Assembly: GCF_029625315.1 (NCBI RefSeq)
Contig: NZ_CP121110.1
Span: forward strand, 2,298,501 to 2,362,500
DNA from: Flavobacterium ginsengisoli
GTDB lineage: Bacteria; Bacteroidota; Bacteroidia; Flavobacteriales; Flavobacteriaceae
Length of the DNA stretch: 64,000 nt
Direction of reading: 5' to 3'
Shown here: piece by piece, positions 38,922 through 49,317 of the stretch
How positions within the stretch are numbered: the stretch's first letter is position 1
How the letters are laid out: each line of letters opens with the position of its first letter
Made by a program: the position numbers and the translations under genes
Notes under the pieces: generated by a model
Database searches by the model: none
Told to the model about the DNA's origin: nothing
What the model saw: only the letters and a program-made list of their open reading frames with translations

Positions 38922-41900
38922 TTAGAAATTAACAGTTAATCCAAGTGTAGTGATTGTTGGTGAAGGATAACGTCCGTTATCTACACCATTTAAAAGCTGA
39001 TTTTGGTTTATTGCTCCAACTTCTGGATCGTATCCTTTATACTTCGTAAAGGTTAAAACATTCTGCATGTTTGAGGTCACTTTTACATTTGAAATTCCGT
39101 ACTTAGAGTATAAGTCTTTAGGAAGATTATACGATATTGAAATGTTTTTAAGTCTTACATAAGATCCATCTTCTACAAATCTGTTGCTTAAACGATAATT
39201 AGATGCCGAAGAAGCCGAAGAAGTCGCAATTCTAGTCATGTAAGGATCTCCACCTACAATCTGAACGTTACGATAATCATTTGGTCCGTTCGGATCGATT
39301 AGTTCTAATTGTGCATATCCTAAAGCAGTTTTTAATAAGTTGGTATTCTCACGAGGGTTTTCTAACCATCTTCTTTGGTAATTTAGAACTTCATTTCCGT
39401 AAGAACCGGTAAATAAAATGCTTACATCAAATCCTAAGAAAGAAAAACTATTATTAAGTCCGAATGTAAAATCTGGATTAGGATTACCAATATAACCAGC
39501 ATCTTTTTCGTTGATTACACCATCTTTATTCGCATCTTCAAACATATAATCTCCAATCCAAACACCATTTTCACCAATTGCCATTCCTTCAGGCAATGCT
39601 GTTGGTTTTACTACTCCGTTGGCATCTTTATAATAGAAATCTGTTGCTTTTTCAAAACGTCCGATTACTTTATAGCCATAAAATTGTCCTAATGGCTGTC
39701 CAACAGCAGTACGAGTAACAACCGTTACGTCTGAACCTTGTTGTAAGGTCTGATCGTAAACACCAGATTCTGAATTCAGTTTCAATACTTTAGATCTATT
39801 CACTGAAATATTGAAATTTGATTTCCAAAGAAAATCTTTTCTCTGCATGTTAATCGTGTTAATAGTGAACTCAAAACCTTTATTTTCAAGAGATCCAATA
39901 TTAGCAAAAGGTGGCGTTGTAGCTCCTTGCCCTGTTGTTCCTACATAAGCAGGAAGTGATAATCTTAATAATAAATCGTCTGTTTTCTTGTAATAAGCAT
40001 CTGCTGTGATTTCAATTCTATTGTCTAGAAGTCCGATGTCTAAACCAATATTAGTCTGGTTTGATTTTTCCCATTTAAGGTCTGGATTTGCTGTATTAGT
40101 TGCAATTTGTCCGCTTCCCCAATTTGTAGCAGAAGTACCGTAAACAGAAGTGTAAGCATTATTTGGTACGCTTGAGTTACCTGTTACTCCCCATCCAGCA
40201 CGTAATTTTAGGTTGCTAATTGTCTGGTTTTCTTTCAAAAATGATTCATTTGAAACTTTCCAAGCTAATGCAGCAGATGGAAACCAATCCCATTTGTTGC
40301 CTTCAGCAAATTGTGAAGATCCGTCTCTTCTAATTGTTCCTGTTAGAATATATCTATCATCAAATGTATAAGTTGCTCTTGCAAAATAAGAACTAAGCGA
40401 TTTTGTAGAACTTGCATTTGAGTTTCTTGCTGTTGTTGGGTCACCTGCATTTAAATCTGTTGCTCCGTTTGTTAAATAGCCTGAACGGTAACCGTATAGA
40501 TTTTCCCAGTTTTGCTCTTGAAGCTCTTGAGCCAACATCGCATTAACATTACTTTTTCCGAATACTTTATTATAAGTCAATGTATTTGTCCAAATCCAGT
40601 TTTCGCTAGTAGATTTTGTTCTTGATCCTTCTCTTACTTCGTTTGATAATGCTCCAAAAGTATAAGATGGATTAAAAGTATATCTATTTCCAAAACCATA
40701 ATCTATAGAATATTGTGTTTTAAGTTTTAAATCTTTTGTAAAACCAATTTCTGCATACACATTCCCTCTAATTCCGTAATCTTTTCCGTGATTATCTTTA
40801 AGCATTGCAATTCCGAGTGGGTTGGTTTGAACGAATTCAGTTGTATCTGGTCCATCAAAAGTTCCATCAGCATTACGAGACGCTACGTTTGGAGTTTGTT
40901 TTAGTGCCGTTAAAATCACAGAATCATCATTAACTGTTGTTACCTGATTGGTTTTGTAGGTATTTAAATTCACTCCAACCTTCATCCATTTTTTTACTTG
41001 AGAATCGACTACAGCTCGAATCGTCATACGATCAAATGAAGATCCGATTATTGTTCCTTCCTGATCAAAATAAGACATTCCTAATGCATAAGTGGTAGTA
41101 TCAGATCCGCCTGAAGCAGATAAATTATAACTCTGGATTAAACCTGTTTGAAATAATTCGTCTTGCCAATTTGTTCCTTCTCCTAATAAATCAGGACGAA
41201 TAAAATAAGGGTCTCTTTGTACGATTCCTAAATCTGCTCTTGTGTTTTTAAGCGTTCCATATTCTCGCAAATTTAGCACTTGCAATTCTTTAGGCATTTG
41301 CTTGCCATCCTACATAACTGTCAAAATTTAAAGTCAAATCTCCTTTTCTACCTGTTTTAGTTGTCACCATAATTACTCCATTTGCAGCTCGAGATCCATA
41401 AATAGCAGTTGCAGAAGCATCTTTCAAAATATCGATCGAAGCGATATCTTGCGGGTTAATTCCTGAAAGCGGATTTGTATTTAATGAACCAGAATTACCA
41501 TCTATAATGACACCATCAATTACATAAATTGGCTCATTAGAACCTGTAATAGAACTTATACCACGAATACGCACCGAAGAACTTCCGCCTGGTGTACCAC
41601 TATTCTGCTGAATCTGCACCCCAGCAGCTCGTCCTTGTAATACCTGATCTATAGTTGTAGAAACAGATTGTGTTACTGCCGCACTAGATATAGAAGAAAT
41701 AGCTCCTGTTAAATCTGCTCTTTTTGCAGTTCCGTATCCAATAACAACAACTTCTTTCAAGTCATTTAAATTTTCTTCTAGTACGGCATCAATTTTAGTT
41801 TTATTGTTCACCGCTACTTCGTGCGGTTTATATCCGATAAAGCTGAAAACTAAAATACTATTAGTAGGAATAGATTGGAGCGTATAAGTTCCGTCAAAAT

Positions 41901-42090
41901 TCGATACTGTACTTGTTTTAGTTCCCTTTACAATAATATTGACACCCGGTATTGGTCCGGCACCATCAGTTACAGTACCTGTAACAGTAATTTGTGCATT
42001 TACCGAAGCAGAAAATACTATCATCAGGATTAAGAACCCCAAATTCTTAAAGTATTTAGATCTGCTTTTAGTAATTAAAAAGTTAGTCAT
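38922..42090 (-). pseudogene. SusC-like TonB-dependent xylo-oligosaccharide transporter, frameshifted near 41302
   Basis: Restored length is 1055 residues. After the signal peptide (FLILMIVFSASVNAQ) comes the carboxypeptidase-regulatory-like domain (VTGTVTDGAGPIPGVNIIVKG, about 35-110), then directly the TonB plug (KEVVVIGYGTAKRADLTGAI; ASATAIYGSRAANGVIMVTTK) and the barrel, ending TITTLGLTVNF. There is no STN domain, unlike the other SusC of the window, so control should be by cytoplasmic regulators rather than by an ECF sigma. The frame is broken at GWQANA; removing one T at about 41302 gives GWQ then QMPKELQVL. It heads the operon susC-susD-SGBP-GH10. Confidence 0.9.
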
Positions 42091-42200
42091 AAATAATTGG
42101 TTTAATGAGTTAATAGTTGGTTTAGTTAGTTTCTATTTGGCGACTATAGTATTACTTTCAATTTTTAACATTTCAAGCGAATAACAACTTATAGTCAAAA

Positions 42201-42237
42201 CAAATATATGCAAAAAACAATAACACACAATCGGTTG
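42201..42237 (-). promoter_or_regulatory. Promoter of the xylan susC operon overlapped by operator
   Basis: On the minus strand TATATTTG (42208-42201) fits the Bacteroidota -7 box. A TTG 19 bp upstream (42230-42228) fits the -33 element. That TTG lies inside the palindrome CAATCGGTTG (42228-42237). A repressor bound there would cover the -33 element. Confidence 0.65.
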
Positions 42238-42576
42238 CGTTAATTTTTATTCTCAATTTGAAAAAAATATCATTAAAAAAAGAATTATACGCAGTAAAAT
42301 TTAAAAAATATTAAACAATCATCAAAAACAGTATTTGATATAACGAAAACGTTAGAGATAATAAATCGTTTAATTCAAAATCTTAAAAAAAACATAAAAT
42401 GTTAAATTCTTATTTTTTTAAGCAAGTACTAAAACGATGTAGTAACCGTCGTAAAATTCGTCATAAAATAAATTTTTGTCAATCCCTTATAAAACGGGAC
42501 TTAAGAAATATTAAATACTGAAAACCAATACACTAGACCCTATAATGTATATTTCTTACAAAACTTAAGAAAGAAA

Positions 42577-42586
42577 CAATCGGTTG
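42577..42586. promoter_or_regulatory. Operator-like palindrome CAATCGGTTG
   Basis: Second copy of the palindrome in the same gap, 349 bp from the promoter-overlapping copy. It could be an auxiliary operator for looping. No promoter boxes are evident next to it. Confidence 0.6.
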
Positions 42587-42602
42587 CTTTTATTTTATAA
42601 AA

Positions 42603-42634
42603 AAACTCCCTTCTAAATAACTAGAAGGGAGTTT
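42603..42634 (-). terminator. Terminator after transaldolase
   Basis: A 13-bp perfect stem, AAACTCCCTTCTA (42603-42615) with TAGAAGGGAGTTT (42622-42634), 6-nt loop, with T-rich sequence following on the minus strand. Confidence 0.85.
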
Positions 42635-42664
42635 AAAAACTATAAAAAATGAAAAACAAAAATA

Positions 42665-43321
42665 TTATAAGTTCATCTTTTTAGCATCTTCAACAAATTG
42701 TTTCAGACCAATATCTGTTAACGGATGTTTCAACAATCCTTTAATCGCAGAAAGGGGTCCTGTCATTACATCGGAACCAATTTTTGCACAATTGATAATA
42801 TGCATCGTGTGTCTCACAGAAGCCGATAATATTTGAGTTTGATAATTATAGTTATCATAGATTTCTCTAATTTCCGAAATCAGATGCATTCCGTCTGTTG
42901 AAACATCATCTAAACGTCCTAAAAATGGAGAAACGTAAGTCGCTCCTGCTTTTGCCGCCAATAAGGCTTGTCCAGCAGAAAATACCAAAGTTACATTGGT
43001 ACGAATTTCTTTTGAAGAAAAATATTTACAGGCTTTTACACCATCACCAATCATAGGCAATTTCACTACGATCTGAGGATGTAAAGCGGCCAATTCCTCG
43101 CCTTCTCTTACCATTCCTTCAAAGTCGGTTGAGATTACCTCAGCAGAAACATCGCCATCAACGATATTACAAATGTCAAGATAATGTTTCAGGATATTTT
43201 CTTTTCCTGTAATTCCTTCTTTTGCCATTAAAGACGGATTGGTAGTTACACCATCTAAAACGCCTAAAGCCTGCGCTTCTTCAATATCTTGAAGATTAGC
43301 AGTGTCAATAAAAAATTTCAT
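42665..43321 (-). CDS. Transaldolase (TalC/fructose-6-phosphate aldolase type)
   Basis: A 218-residue cytoplasmic enzyme of the short transaldolase subfamily. It begins MKFFIDTANLQDIEEA, contains DGVTTNPSLMAKEG, the Schiff-base lysine in IVVKLPMIGDG, and SPFLGRLDDVSTDGM. It moves dihydroxyacetone units between sugar phosphates in the pentose phosphate pathway. Downstream of xylA and xylB it would help carry xylulose 5-phosphate into central metabolism. It is separated from xylA by a 610-bp repeat-bearing gap, so it may have its own promoter. Confidence 0.9.
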   Translation of the reverse strand: MKFFIDTANLQDIEEAQALGVLDGVTTNPSLMAKEGITGKENILKHYLDICNIVDGDVSAEVISTDFEGMVREGEELAALHPQIVVKLPMIGDGVKACKYFSSKEIRTNVTLVFSAGQALLAAKAGATYVSPFLGRLDDVSTDGMHLISEIREIYDNYNYQTQILSASVRHTMHIINCAKIGSDVMTGPLSAIKGLLKHPLTDIGLKQFVEDAKKMNL

Positions 43322-43931
43322 AAGTTTTTTGGTTTATTAGTTGTTATAAATAATTCTTTATCATCGAATGAATCGCATAGTGTGTCATTTCGACGAAGGA
43401 GACCCGAGCGATAGCGAACAGGCAAAGCAAATCTTCGCGAGAAACTCGACAAAGATTAGTTATTTACTTTGTGGAGCTACTTACGGAGATTTCTCCTTCG
43501 TCGAAATGACAAAACTGTACGTTTTTTTCTTTGTGTAGATAAATTTAGTAGAGACGCACTGCAGTGTGTCGAAATTTTAGTGAGTGAAAAATGTGCATTT
43601 CGATTGATTCTGCTCTTCAAAAAACCTTCAATAAAAAAAACTCACTTATTATTTTATCAAACTGACTTTTTATTCATTTCAATTTTCAAAAAACAGTAAC
43701 TAAACCTTCAATCTGTTTTTCTTGAATCTTAATGTAAAAAAGCCATAATCTTAATACACATTTTCGAAGTTTTTATCTAAAAAAACATTTTTAGACATTT
43801 TAACGTTTTACAACTATCATGTTTAAAAATTAAAACTTTTTCTAGATTTTTTTCTCACTAAATATTTTGGAGAAACCTAACAGTCCCGATGCATCGGGGC
43901 TGTTAGGTTGAATATTTAAAATCTAAATCAA
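43322..43931. repeat. Gap with inverted-repeat element, PstI-type palindrome and hairpin
   Basis: No gene is seen. The main element spans 43383-43511: 20-bp perfect terminal inverted repeats (TGTCATTTCGACGAAGGAGA and its complement at 43492-43511) around about 89 bp. Related copies are at 54915-55012 (inverted) and about 48030-48078 (half). At 43554-43571 is an 18-bp near-perfect palindrome centred on CTGCAG. At 43874-43909 an 18-bp-arm hairpin (AACCTAACAG...CCCGATG) follows xylA and may be its terminator. Confidence 0.8.
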
Positions 43932-45258
43932 TTAAATATATTGATTAATGATATTTTCAAACAATTCTTGTTTACCGCTTTGAAGATTTAATTCTCCATT
44001 TTCGTGAGCGATAGTATAAAGATCTTTTAAACCTAATTTACCGTCAGCAAAATCTTTACCTTTTCCAGAATCAAAAGAGCTGTATCTTTCTTTTCTTAAT
44101 TTTTCGTATGGAGAAGAAGAAATGATTTTATCAGCAGTCAGTAAAGCTCTTGCAAAAGTATCAGCTCCACCAATGTGCGCTAAGAAAACATCTTCTAAGT
44201 CTGTAGAGTTTCTTCTAATTTTAGCATCAAAGTTAACTCCACCACCTTGTAATCCGCCAGCTTTTAAGAAAACTAACATTGCTTCAGTAGTTTCTTGGAT
44301 GTTATTCGGGAACTGATCTGTATCCCATCCGTTTTGGTAATCACCTCTGTTAGCATCGATACTTCCTAACATTCCAGCTTTTGCGACCACTTCTAATTCG
44401 TGTTGGAAAGTATGTTGCGCTAAAGTAGCGTGGTTTACCTCGATATTGATTTTGAAATCTTTATCTAAACCATAATTTTTTAAGAATCCAATTGCAGTTG
44501 CTGAGTCAAAATCGTATTGGTGTTTAGATGGCTCCATTGGTTTTGGTTCGATGAAGAAAGTTCCTTTGAAACCTTGAGCTCTTGCGTAATCTCTAGACAT
44601 TGCTAAGAATTGCGCCATATGGTCTAATTCTCTTCCCATATCTGTGTTAAGTAAAGACATATAACCTTCTCTACCTCCCCAGAATACATAGTTTTCTCCT
44701 CCTAAAGCGATTGTAGCATCCAAAGCCAATTTTACTTGTCCACCAGCTCTTGCTACTACATTAAAATCAGGATTTGTAGCCGCACCGTTCATGAATCTTG
44801 GGTTTGAGAAACAGTTTGAAGTTCCCCAAAGCAATTTAATTCCAGAGTCTGCTTTTTTCTGTTTTAAGTAATCTGTAATGAATGCCAAACGTTTTTCTGA
44901 TTCTGCGAAAGTTGGCCCTTCGTTAATCAAATCGTAATCGTGGAAACAGAAATAATCGAATCCCATTTTGCTAATGAATTCAAAAGCAGCATCTGCCTTA
45001 TCTTTAGTCGCCTGATACGGATCTGATGAAGCATCCCAAGCAAATTGCTTGCGTTCCTGGTCCGAATGGATCGCTACCTTGTCCGCAGAATGTATGCCAA
45101 TAAGCGATAGCAAATTTAAAGTGCTCACGCATTGTTTTCCCAGCCACAACTTGGTCTGGATTGTAATATTTAAATGCCAAAGGATTGTCAGACTCTTTTC
45201 CTTCAAATTTAATTTGGCCAATACCTTTGTAGTATTCTTTATCTCCTAAAACTATCAT
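43932..45258 (-). pseudogene. xylA: Xylose isomerase XylA, frameshifted at 45050
   Basis: Converts D-xylose to D-xylulose in the cytoplasm. Removing one inserted T at about 45050 (TTGCTTGCG to TTGCTGCG on the + strand) gives [20 protein letters not shown] and a protein of 441 residues, the usual size of class II xylose isomerases. Active-site blocks are in place: [42 protein letters not shown] and [20 protein letters not shown], which hold the metal-binding Glu, His and Asp residues. Only the frame is broken, with no sign of decay elsewhere. It lies 9 bp after xylB. Confidence 0.95.
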
Positions 45259-45267
45259 TTGATTCTT

Positions 45268-46749
45268 TTATTTATTTGTTAATATTAATTCTAATTCTTG
45301 TTTCCATTTTTTATAAGTCGCTTCGTATTCCTCTTTATTTTTTAGAGGCAAAAAAGTCATTACGTGATCGTTTGTTGTAATTCCTGAACCAAATTTTTCA
45401 AAGTCACCATCTGTCAAGCCTACTGCTCTTGCTGCTCCTACTGCTCCGGTTGTATTGTAAATTTCTATTTCATGTCCAATTAATGTGGCAACTGTATTAG
45501 AGAAAATTTCGGAACGGAATAAATTATCATTTCCGGCTCTAATTACATTAATCGTTGCATTGTCATCTTTCAAGCATTCCATTCCGTACACAAAAGAAAA
45601 CGCAATTGCTTCCAAAGATGCTCTGAATAAATGTGCGCTGGTATGAATATTAAAATTCAAGTTTAAAATATGAGATCCAATGTTTTTATTATTGAACATT
45701 CTTTCGGCTCCATTTCCAAACGGAATAACAACCAATCCTTGTGAGCCAACATTTATCTGAGACGCCTTTTCATTCATTTCTTCATACGACTCATTTCCGA
45801 TATTGTTTCGCATCCATCGGTATTGAATTCCTGCTCCATTGATATTCAGTAATTTTCCAACTCTCGGATTTGATTCCGTATAATTTACATGAACAAAGTT
45901 GTTTACACGAGTACTTTTTCCTGAATTTGTTTCTGTAACAGCATAGAAAACGCCCGACGTACCACCTGTCGCTGCAACTTCTCCCGGTCGAAGCACATTT
46001 AATGACAAAGCATTATTTGGCTGATCTCCTGCTCTGTACACGATCGGAATTCCTGCAGGAAGACCAGATTCTTGTGAAGCTTTTTCAGTAACAACACCTT
46101 GATTCGTAAAATTCTCTACAATTTTTGGAGTTAATACTGTATCAATTCCGTAATATTCTAAAAGCCAGTCGGCTACTTTATTTTCTTTATAATCCCAAAG
46201 CATTCCTTCAGACAAACCATTTTTGGTAGTCGTTACTTCGCCCGTTAATTTCAAAGCGATGTAATCTCCCGGAAGCATATATTTAGAGATCTTATTGTAA
46301 ACTTCAGGTTCGTTTTCTTTCACCCATTTTAGCTTTGAAGCAGTAAAATTTCCTGGCGAATTCAATAAATGCGACATGCATTTTTCTTCTCCAATTTCGG
46401 CGAAAGCCTTATTTCCAATTTCAACCGCACGGCTGTCACACCAGATAATTGAGTTTCGAAGCGCACTTCCGTCATTGTCCACAATCACCAATCCGTGCAT
46501 TTGGTACGAAATACCAATTCCCTGAATTTTAGAAGCATCGATATTTGATTCTTTAATCGCTCTTTTAGTCGCTGTACAGATGTGCTGCCACCAGATTTCA
46601 GGATCTTGCTCTGCCCAGTCTGGGTGAATCGAAAGGATTTCCATTTCGTTCTGCGGTTCATTCAGAACGATTACTTTTTTGCCCGTTTCTGCTTCTACCA
46701 AGGCCGCCTTGACAGAAGAACTTCCAATATCATATCCGATATAATACAT
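45268..46749 (-). CDS. xylB: Xylulokinase (FGGY family)
   Basis: A 493-residue sugar kinase phosphorylating D-xylulose with ATP. The N-terminal ATPase-fold motif is YYIGYDIGSSSVKAALVE. The substrate region is IQGIGISYQMHGLVIVD with IIWCDSRA, and the C-terminal nucleotide-binding block is IRAGNDNLFRSEIFSNTVA. Bacteroidota xylulokinases have this length. It starts 1 bp after the regulator gene and ends 9 bp before xylA, forming a tight regulator-xylB-xylA unit. The assignment to xylulose rather than another ketose or polyol rests on both sequence and neighbours. Confidence 0.92.
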   Translation of the reverse strand: MYYIGYDIGSSSVKAALVEAETGKKVIVLNEPQNEMEILSIHPDWAEQDPEIWWQHICTATKRAIKESNIDASKIQGIGISYQMHGLVIVDNDGSALRNSIIWCDSRAVEIGNKAFAEIGEEKCMSHLLNSPGNFTASKLKWVKENEPEVYNKISKYMLPGDYIALKLTGEVTTTKNGLSEGMLWDYKENKVADWLLEYYGIDTVLTPKIVENFTNQGVVTEKASQESGLPAGIPIVYRAGDQPNNALSLNVLRPGEVAATGGTSGVFYAVTETNSGKSTRVNNFVHVNYTESNPRVGKLLNINGAGIQYRWMRNNIGNESYEEMNEKASQINVGSQGLVVIPFGNGAERMFNNKNIGSHILNLNFNIHTSAHLFRASLEAIAFSFVYGMECLKDDNATINVIRAGNDNLFRSEIFSNTVATLIGHEIEIYNTTGAVGAARAVGLTDGDFEKFGSGITTNDHVMTFLPLKNKEEYEATYKKWKQELELILTNK

Positions 46750-46750
46750 A

Positions 46751-47759
46751 CTATAATGATTCTCTTATTATTAATTTTGTTGGCACATAACACTGCGTTT
46801 CTTCGTCATGCGTGATAAATGCCGCTGCTTTGGTTCCTAGTTCTTTAAAATCAGTTGAAACAACCGAAATTCCTTTGTATATAAACTTTTTCATTGGGGT
46901 TTCGTTATAAGATAAAAATCCAACGTCTTTCCCTGGTTCATAATCTTTCTCTTTGCACTGTTCTAAAAAGTGTCCCAAAATTCGGTCGCTTACACTGATA
47001 TATGCAATTCCTTTCTCGATATTGAACTTTTTTGGATCCGTAATCACTTCATATTCAAAACCAAAATCGGCACAGAATTTTTTAAAATATTCTACCGTTT
47101 CCCACGGATGATTTGTAAAATCTGGATATACAAATTGTATTTTTTTATACTTTTTAAACAGATCTCGTTGCTTCTTTTAAAGACTCATAAAACGCTTTCC
47201 CGAAATCCTGAAAAACATAATTATTCGCTTTATCTGCTCTAATATTCCAGTCAATCAAAAGCAGTTTATCTTTTGAGATTGCCGACAATGCTGGCGGAAT
47301 ATCCTTGTGGTCAAAATTCATTACCACATATTTGTAATATTTCCCGATTCCGTTATTAATGATCGTTTTAAAAACATCAATATTATAATGGTGAAACTGC
47401 ACATCGATAATCACATTATCAGGCAAATTATTCACAACCGAATGATACAAAACCTCTTTATAAGCCTTAAACGTATCCAAAACCAAAAGCACTTTTCTTG
47501 TTTCACCCGCTACATAATAGCCTTTGTTAGGCACAGAATCGATTACTTTTTGATCTTTTAAAATTGAATACGCCTTAAAAACCGTATCTCTTGAAAGCTG
47601 ATATGTTTTGCAAATCACATTTACAGACGGGAGCAAATCTCCCTTTTGCAAAATATTTTCCGCAATAGCATTTGTAATTCCGTCAACCAACTGCTGGTAC
47701 TTCGGAATATCACTTTCGTGATTTATTATAAATTCAAATTTTTCTTCTTCTTTTAGCAT
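46751..47759 (-). pseudogene. GntR-type regulator with sugar-binding domain (XylR-like), frameshifted at 47166
   Basis: Restored length is 335 residues. Residues 1-80 form a GntR winged helix-turn-helix (PKYQQLVDGITNAIAENIL, then LPSVNVICKTYQLSRDTVFKAY). Residues about 90-335 form a periplasmic-binding-protein-like effector domain (VLLVLDTFKAYKEVLYHSV; AYISVSDRILGHFLEQC; GFLSYNETPMKKFI). The frame stops after EATRSV; removing one base at 47166 (GATCTCG to GATCTG) continues as EATDLFKKYKKIQFVYPDF. It is cotranscribed with xylB and xylA, and by position and domain order is a candidate xylose- or xylan-responsive repressor. The ligand is inferred. Confidence 0.85.
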
Positions 47760-48261
47760 ACCGTTCTGTTCCGTTCTGTTATGCTAAAGTAGCTAAAAAT
47801 CTTTTATAAAAAATTATTTTTTACATGAATTATGTTATTTTTTTTAGCTCCGGAAGAGCGTAATATTTATAGAAAATTAAAATGCACATAGATTAAAAAC
47901 TCCGGCGGAGCGACACATTTATCGCAAAATAATATATCACCCCGCTGAGGCTTTTTACAATTGGGCGTTCTAAAAATTCTATAAATATTTCGTCCCTCTG
48001 GGACTTCGCGAGTAACTCCAAATAAGACTCCCATCTTTGTCGAGTTTCTTGTGGAGATTTCTCCTCCGTCGAAATGACAAACTAGATGAAATATCTATAG
48101 TATTTTTTTCTATCATAGCTCTGGAAGAGCGTAATATTTATATAAAATTAAAATCCTCACCTATTAAAAGCTCCAGTGGGGCGACATATAACACATCATT
48201 ATAAAACTCAAAAACAACACAACCGATTGTATTTTTTTTCAAATTTTTTTACACAGAAAAA
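47760..48261. repeat. Repeat-rich gap with an operator copy
   Basis: A 502-bp stretch with no gene. Three or more copies of a hairpin-plus-tail unit occur: AGCTCCGGAAGAGCGTAATA with TTTATAGAAAATTAA at about 47850-47882, AGCTCTGGAAGAGCGTAATA with TTTATATAAAATTAA at about 48117-48150, and a reversed TATAAATATTTCGTCCCTCT near 47980. A half copy of the TCATTTCGACG element ends near 48078. The palindrome CAACCGATTG is at 48220-48229, about 460 bp upstream of the regulator-xylB-xylA operon. Confidence 0.75.
48220..48229. promoter_or_regulatory. Operator-like palindrome CAACCGATTG
   Basis: One of six copies in the window, with the extended form ACACAACCGATTGTAT. It lies after the GH43 gene and before the regulator-xylB-xylA operon on the minus strand. 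Confidence 0.6.
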
Positions 48262-49296
48262 CTAATCTATTAATCTTCTTATTCCGTAAGGATCTATTGT
48301 GATAATCGAACCATCTTCTAAATAATCGATTTTGGTTACTTTCATGCTTCGCAAATGTGTTACTCCTTTTGACAAACTAGAATCGTGGTAAAACAAATAC
48401 CATTCGCCTTCTACTTCGCAAATCGAATGATGTGATGTCCAACCCACAACTGGATTCAAAATTCTTCCTTGATATGTAAAAGGCCCATAAGGATTATCGC
48501 CAATTCCATAACATATAAAATGTGTATCTCCTGTCGAATAAGAGAAATAATATTTTCCGTTATATTTATGAACCCAAGAAGCTTCAAAAAAACGACGATC
48601 GTTATCGCCTGCTTTTATAACTTCTCCATTTTCATCCAGAATTAAAATCTCTTTTGGCTCTTCGTCAAATTCCAACATATCTTCTCGAAGTCTAGCTACA
48701 ATAGGGCCTAACTCTTTTTCATTTGCTAAAGGTTCTTCATTATTCTGATCGTATTTGTTATTTCGGTATTTCTGAAGCTGTCCGCCCCAAATTCCTCCAA
48801 AATAGATATAATGTTTGCCATCCTCGTCTTCAAAAACTGCTGGATCAATACTATAGCTTCCTTTTATAGCCTCTTTTTCAGGAATAAAAGGTCCAACAGG
48901 CGAATCTGAAATAGCCACTCCAATCTGGAAAATTCCGTTAGCGCGTTTGGCAGGAAAATACAAATAATACTTTCCGTTTTTGTGGGCTGCATCTGGCGCC
49001 CACATTTGTTTTTCCGCCCAAGCAACATCGTCTACGTGTAACGCTACGCCATTATCAACCGCTTCTGATGAAATATCTTCCATCGAAAAAACGTGATAAT
49101 CTTCCATCCCAAAATGATCTCCATTGTCATTAAATGGAATTCCAGCATCGATGTCGTGTGAAGGATAAATATAAATTTTACCATTAAATACATGCGCCGA
49201 AGGATCGGCTGTATAAATGTGTGATACTAAAGGCTTTGAAATCGCCAGTTCATTAATTTCCTCAAAATTAATGTGTTCAATGCTATCTTCAGGCAT
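48262..49296 (-). CDS. GH43 beta-xylosidase / alpha-L-arabinofuranosidase
   Basis: A 344-residue five-bladed beta-propeller hydrolase without signal peptide, so it should act in the cytoplasm on imported oligosaccharides. The catalytic base Asp is in IYTADPSAHVFNGKIYIY, the pKa-modulating Asp in SYSIDPAVFEDEDGKHYIYFGG, and the acid Glu in RRFFEASWVHKYNGKYYFSYS. It corresponds to single-domain GH43 enzymes that release xylose or arabinose from xylo-oligosaccharides. The symporter gene lies 21 bp upstream and probably supplies its substrate, forming a two-gene operon. The frame is intact. Confidence 0.88.
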   Translation of the reverse strand: MPEDSIEHINFEEINELAISKPLVSHIYTADPSAHVFNGKIYIYPSHDIDAGIPFNDNGDHFGMEDYHVFSMEDISSEAVDNGVALHVDDVAWAEKQMWAPDAAHKNGKYYLYFPAKRANGIFQIGVAISDSPVGPFIPEKEAIKGSYSIDPAVFEDEDGKHYIYFGGIWGGQLQKYRNNKYDQNNEEPLANEKELGPIVARLREDMLEFDEEPKEILILDENGEVIKAGDNDRRFFEASWVHKYNGKYYFSYSTGDTHFICYGIGDNPYGPFTYQGRILNPVVGWTSHHSICEVEGEWYLFYHDSSLSKGVTHLRSMKVTKIDYLEDGSIITIDPYGIRRLID

Positions 49297-49317
49297 AGTG
49301 ATATTTTGTTTAAATAA

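Larger units (their letters stand above)
42091..42664. other. Regulatory gap upstream of the xylan susC gene
   Basis: This 574-bp gap has no gene. It contains the promoter and operator of the xylan susC operon (42201-42237), a second operator-like palindrome (42577-42586) and the transaldolase terminator (42603-42634). The middle 300 bp are very AT-rich and show no other feature I can support. Confidence 0.7.
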
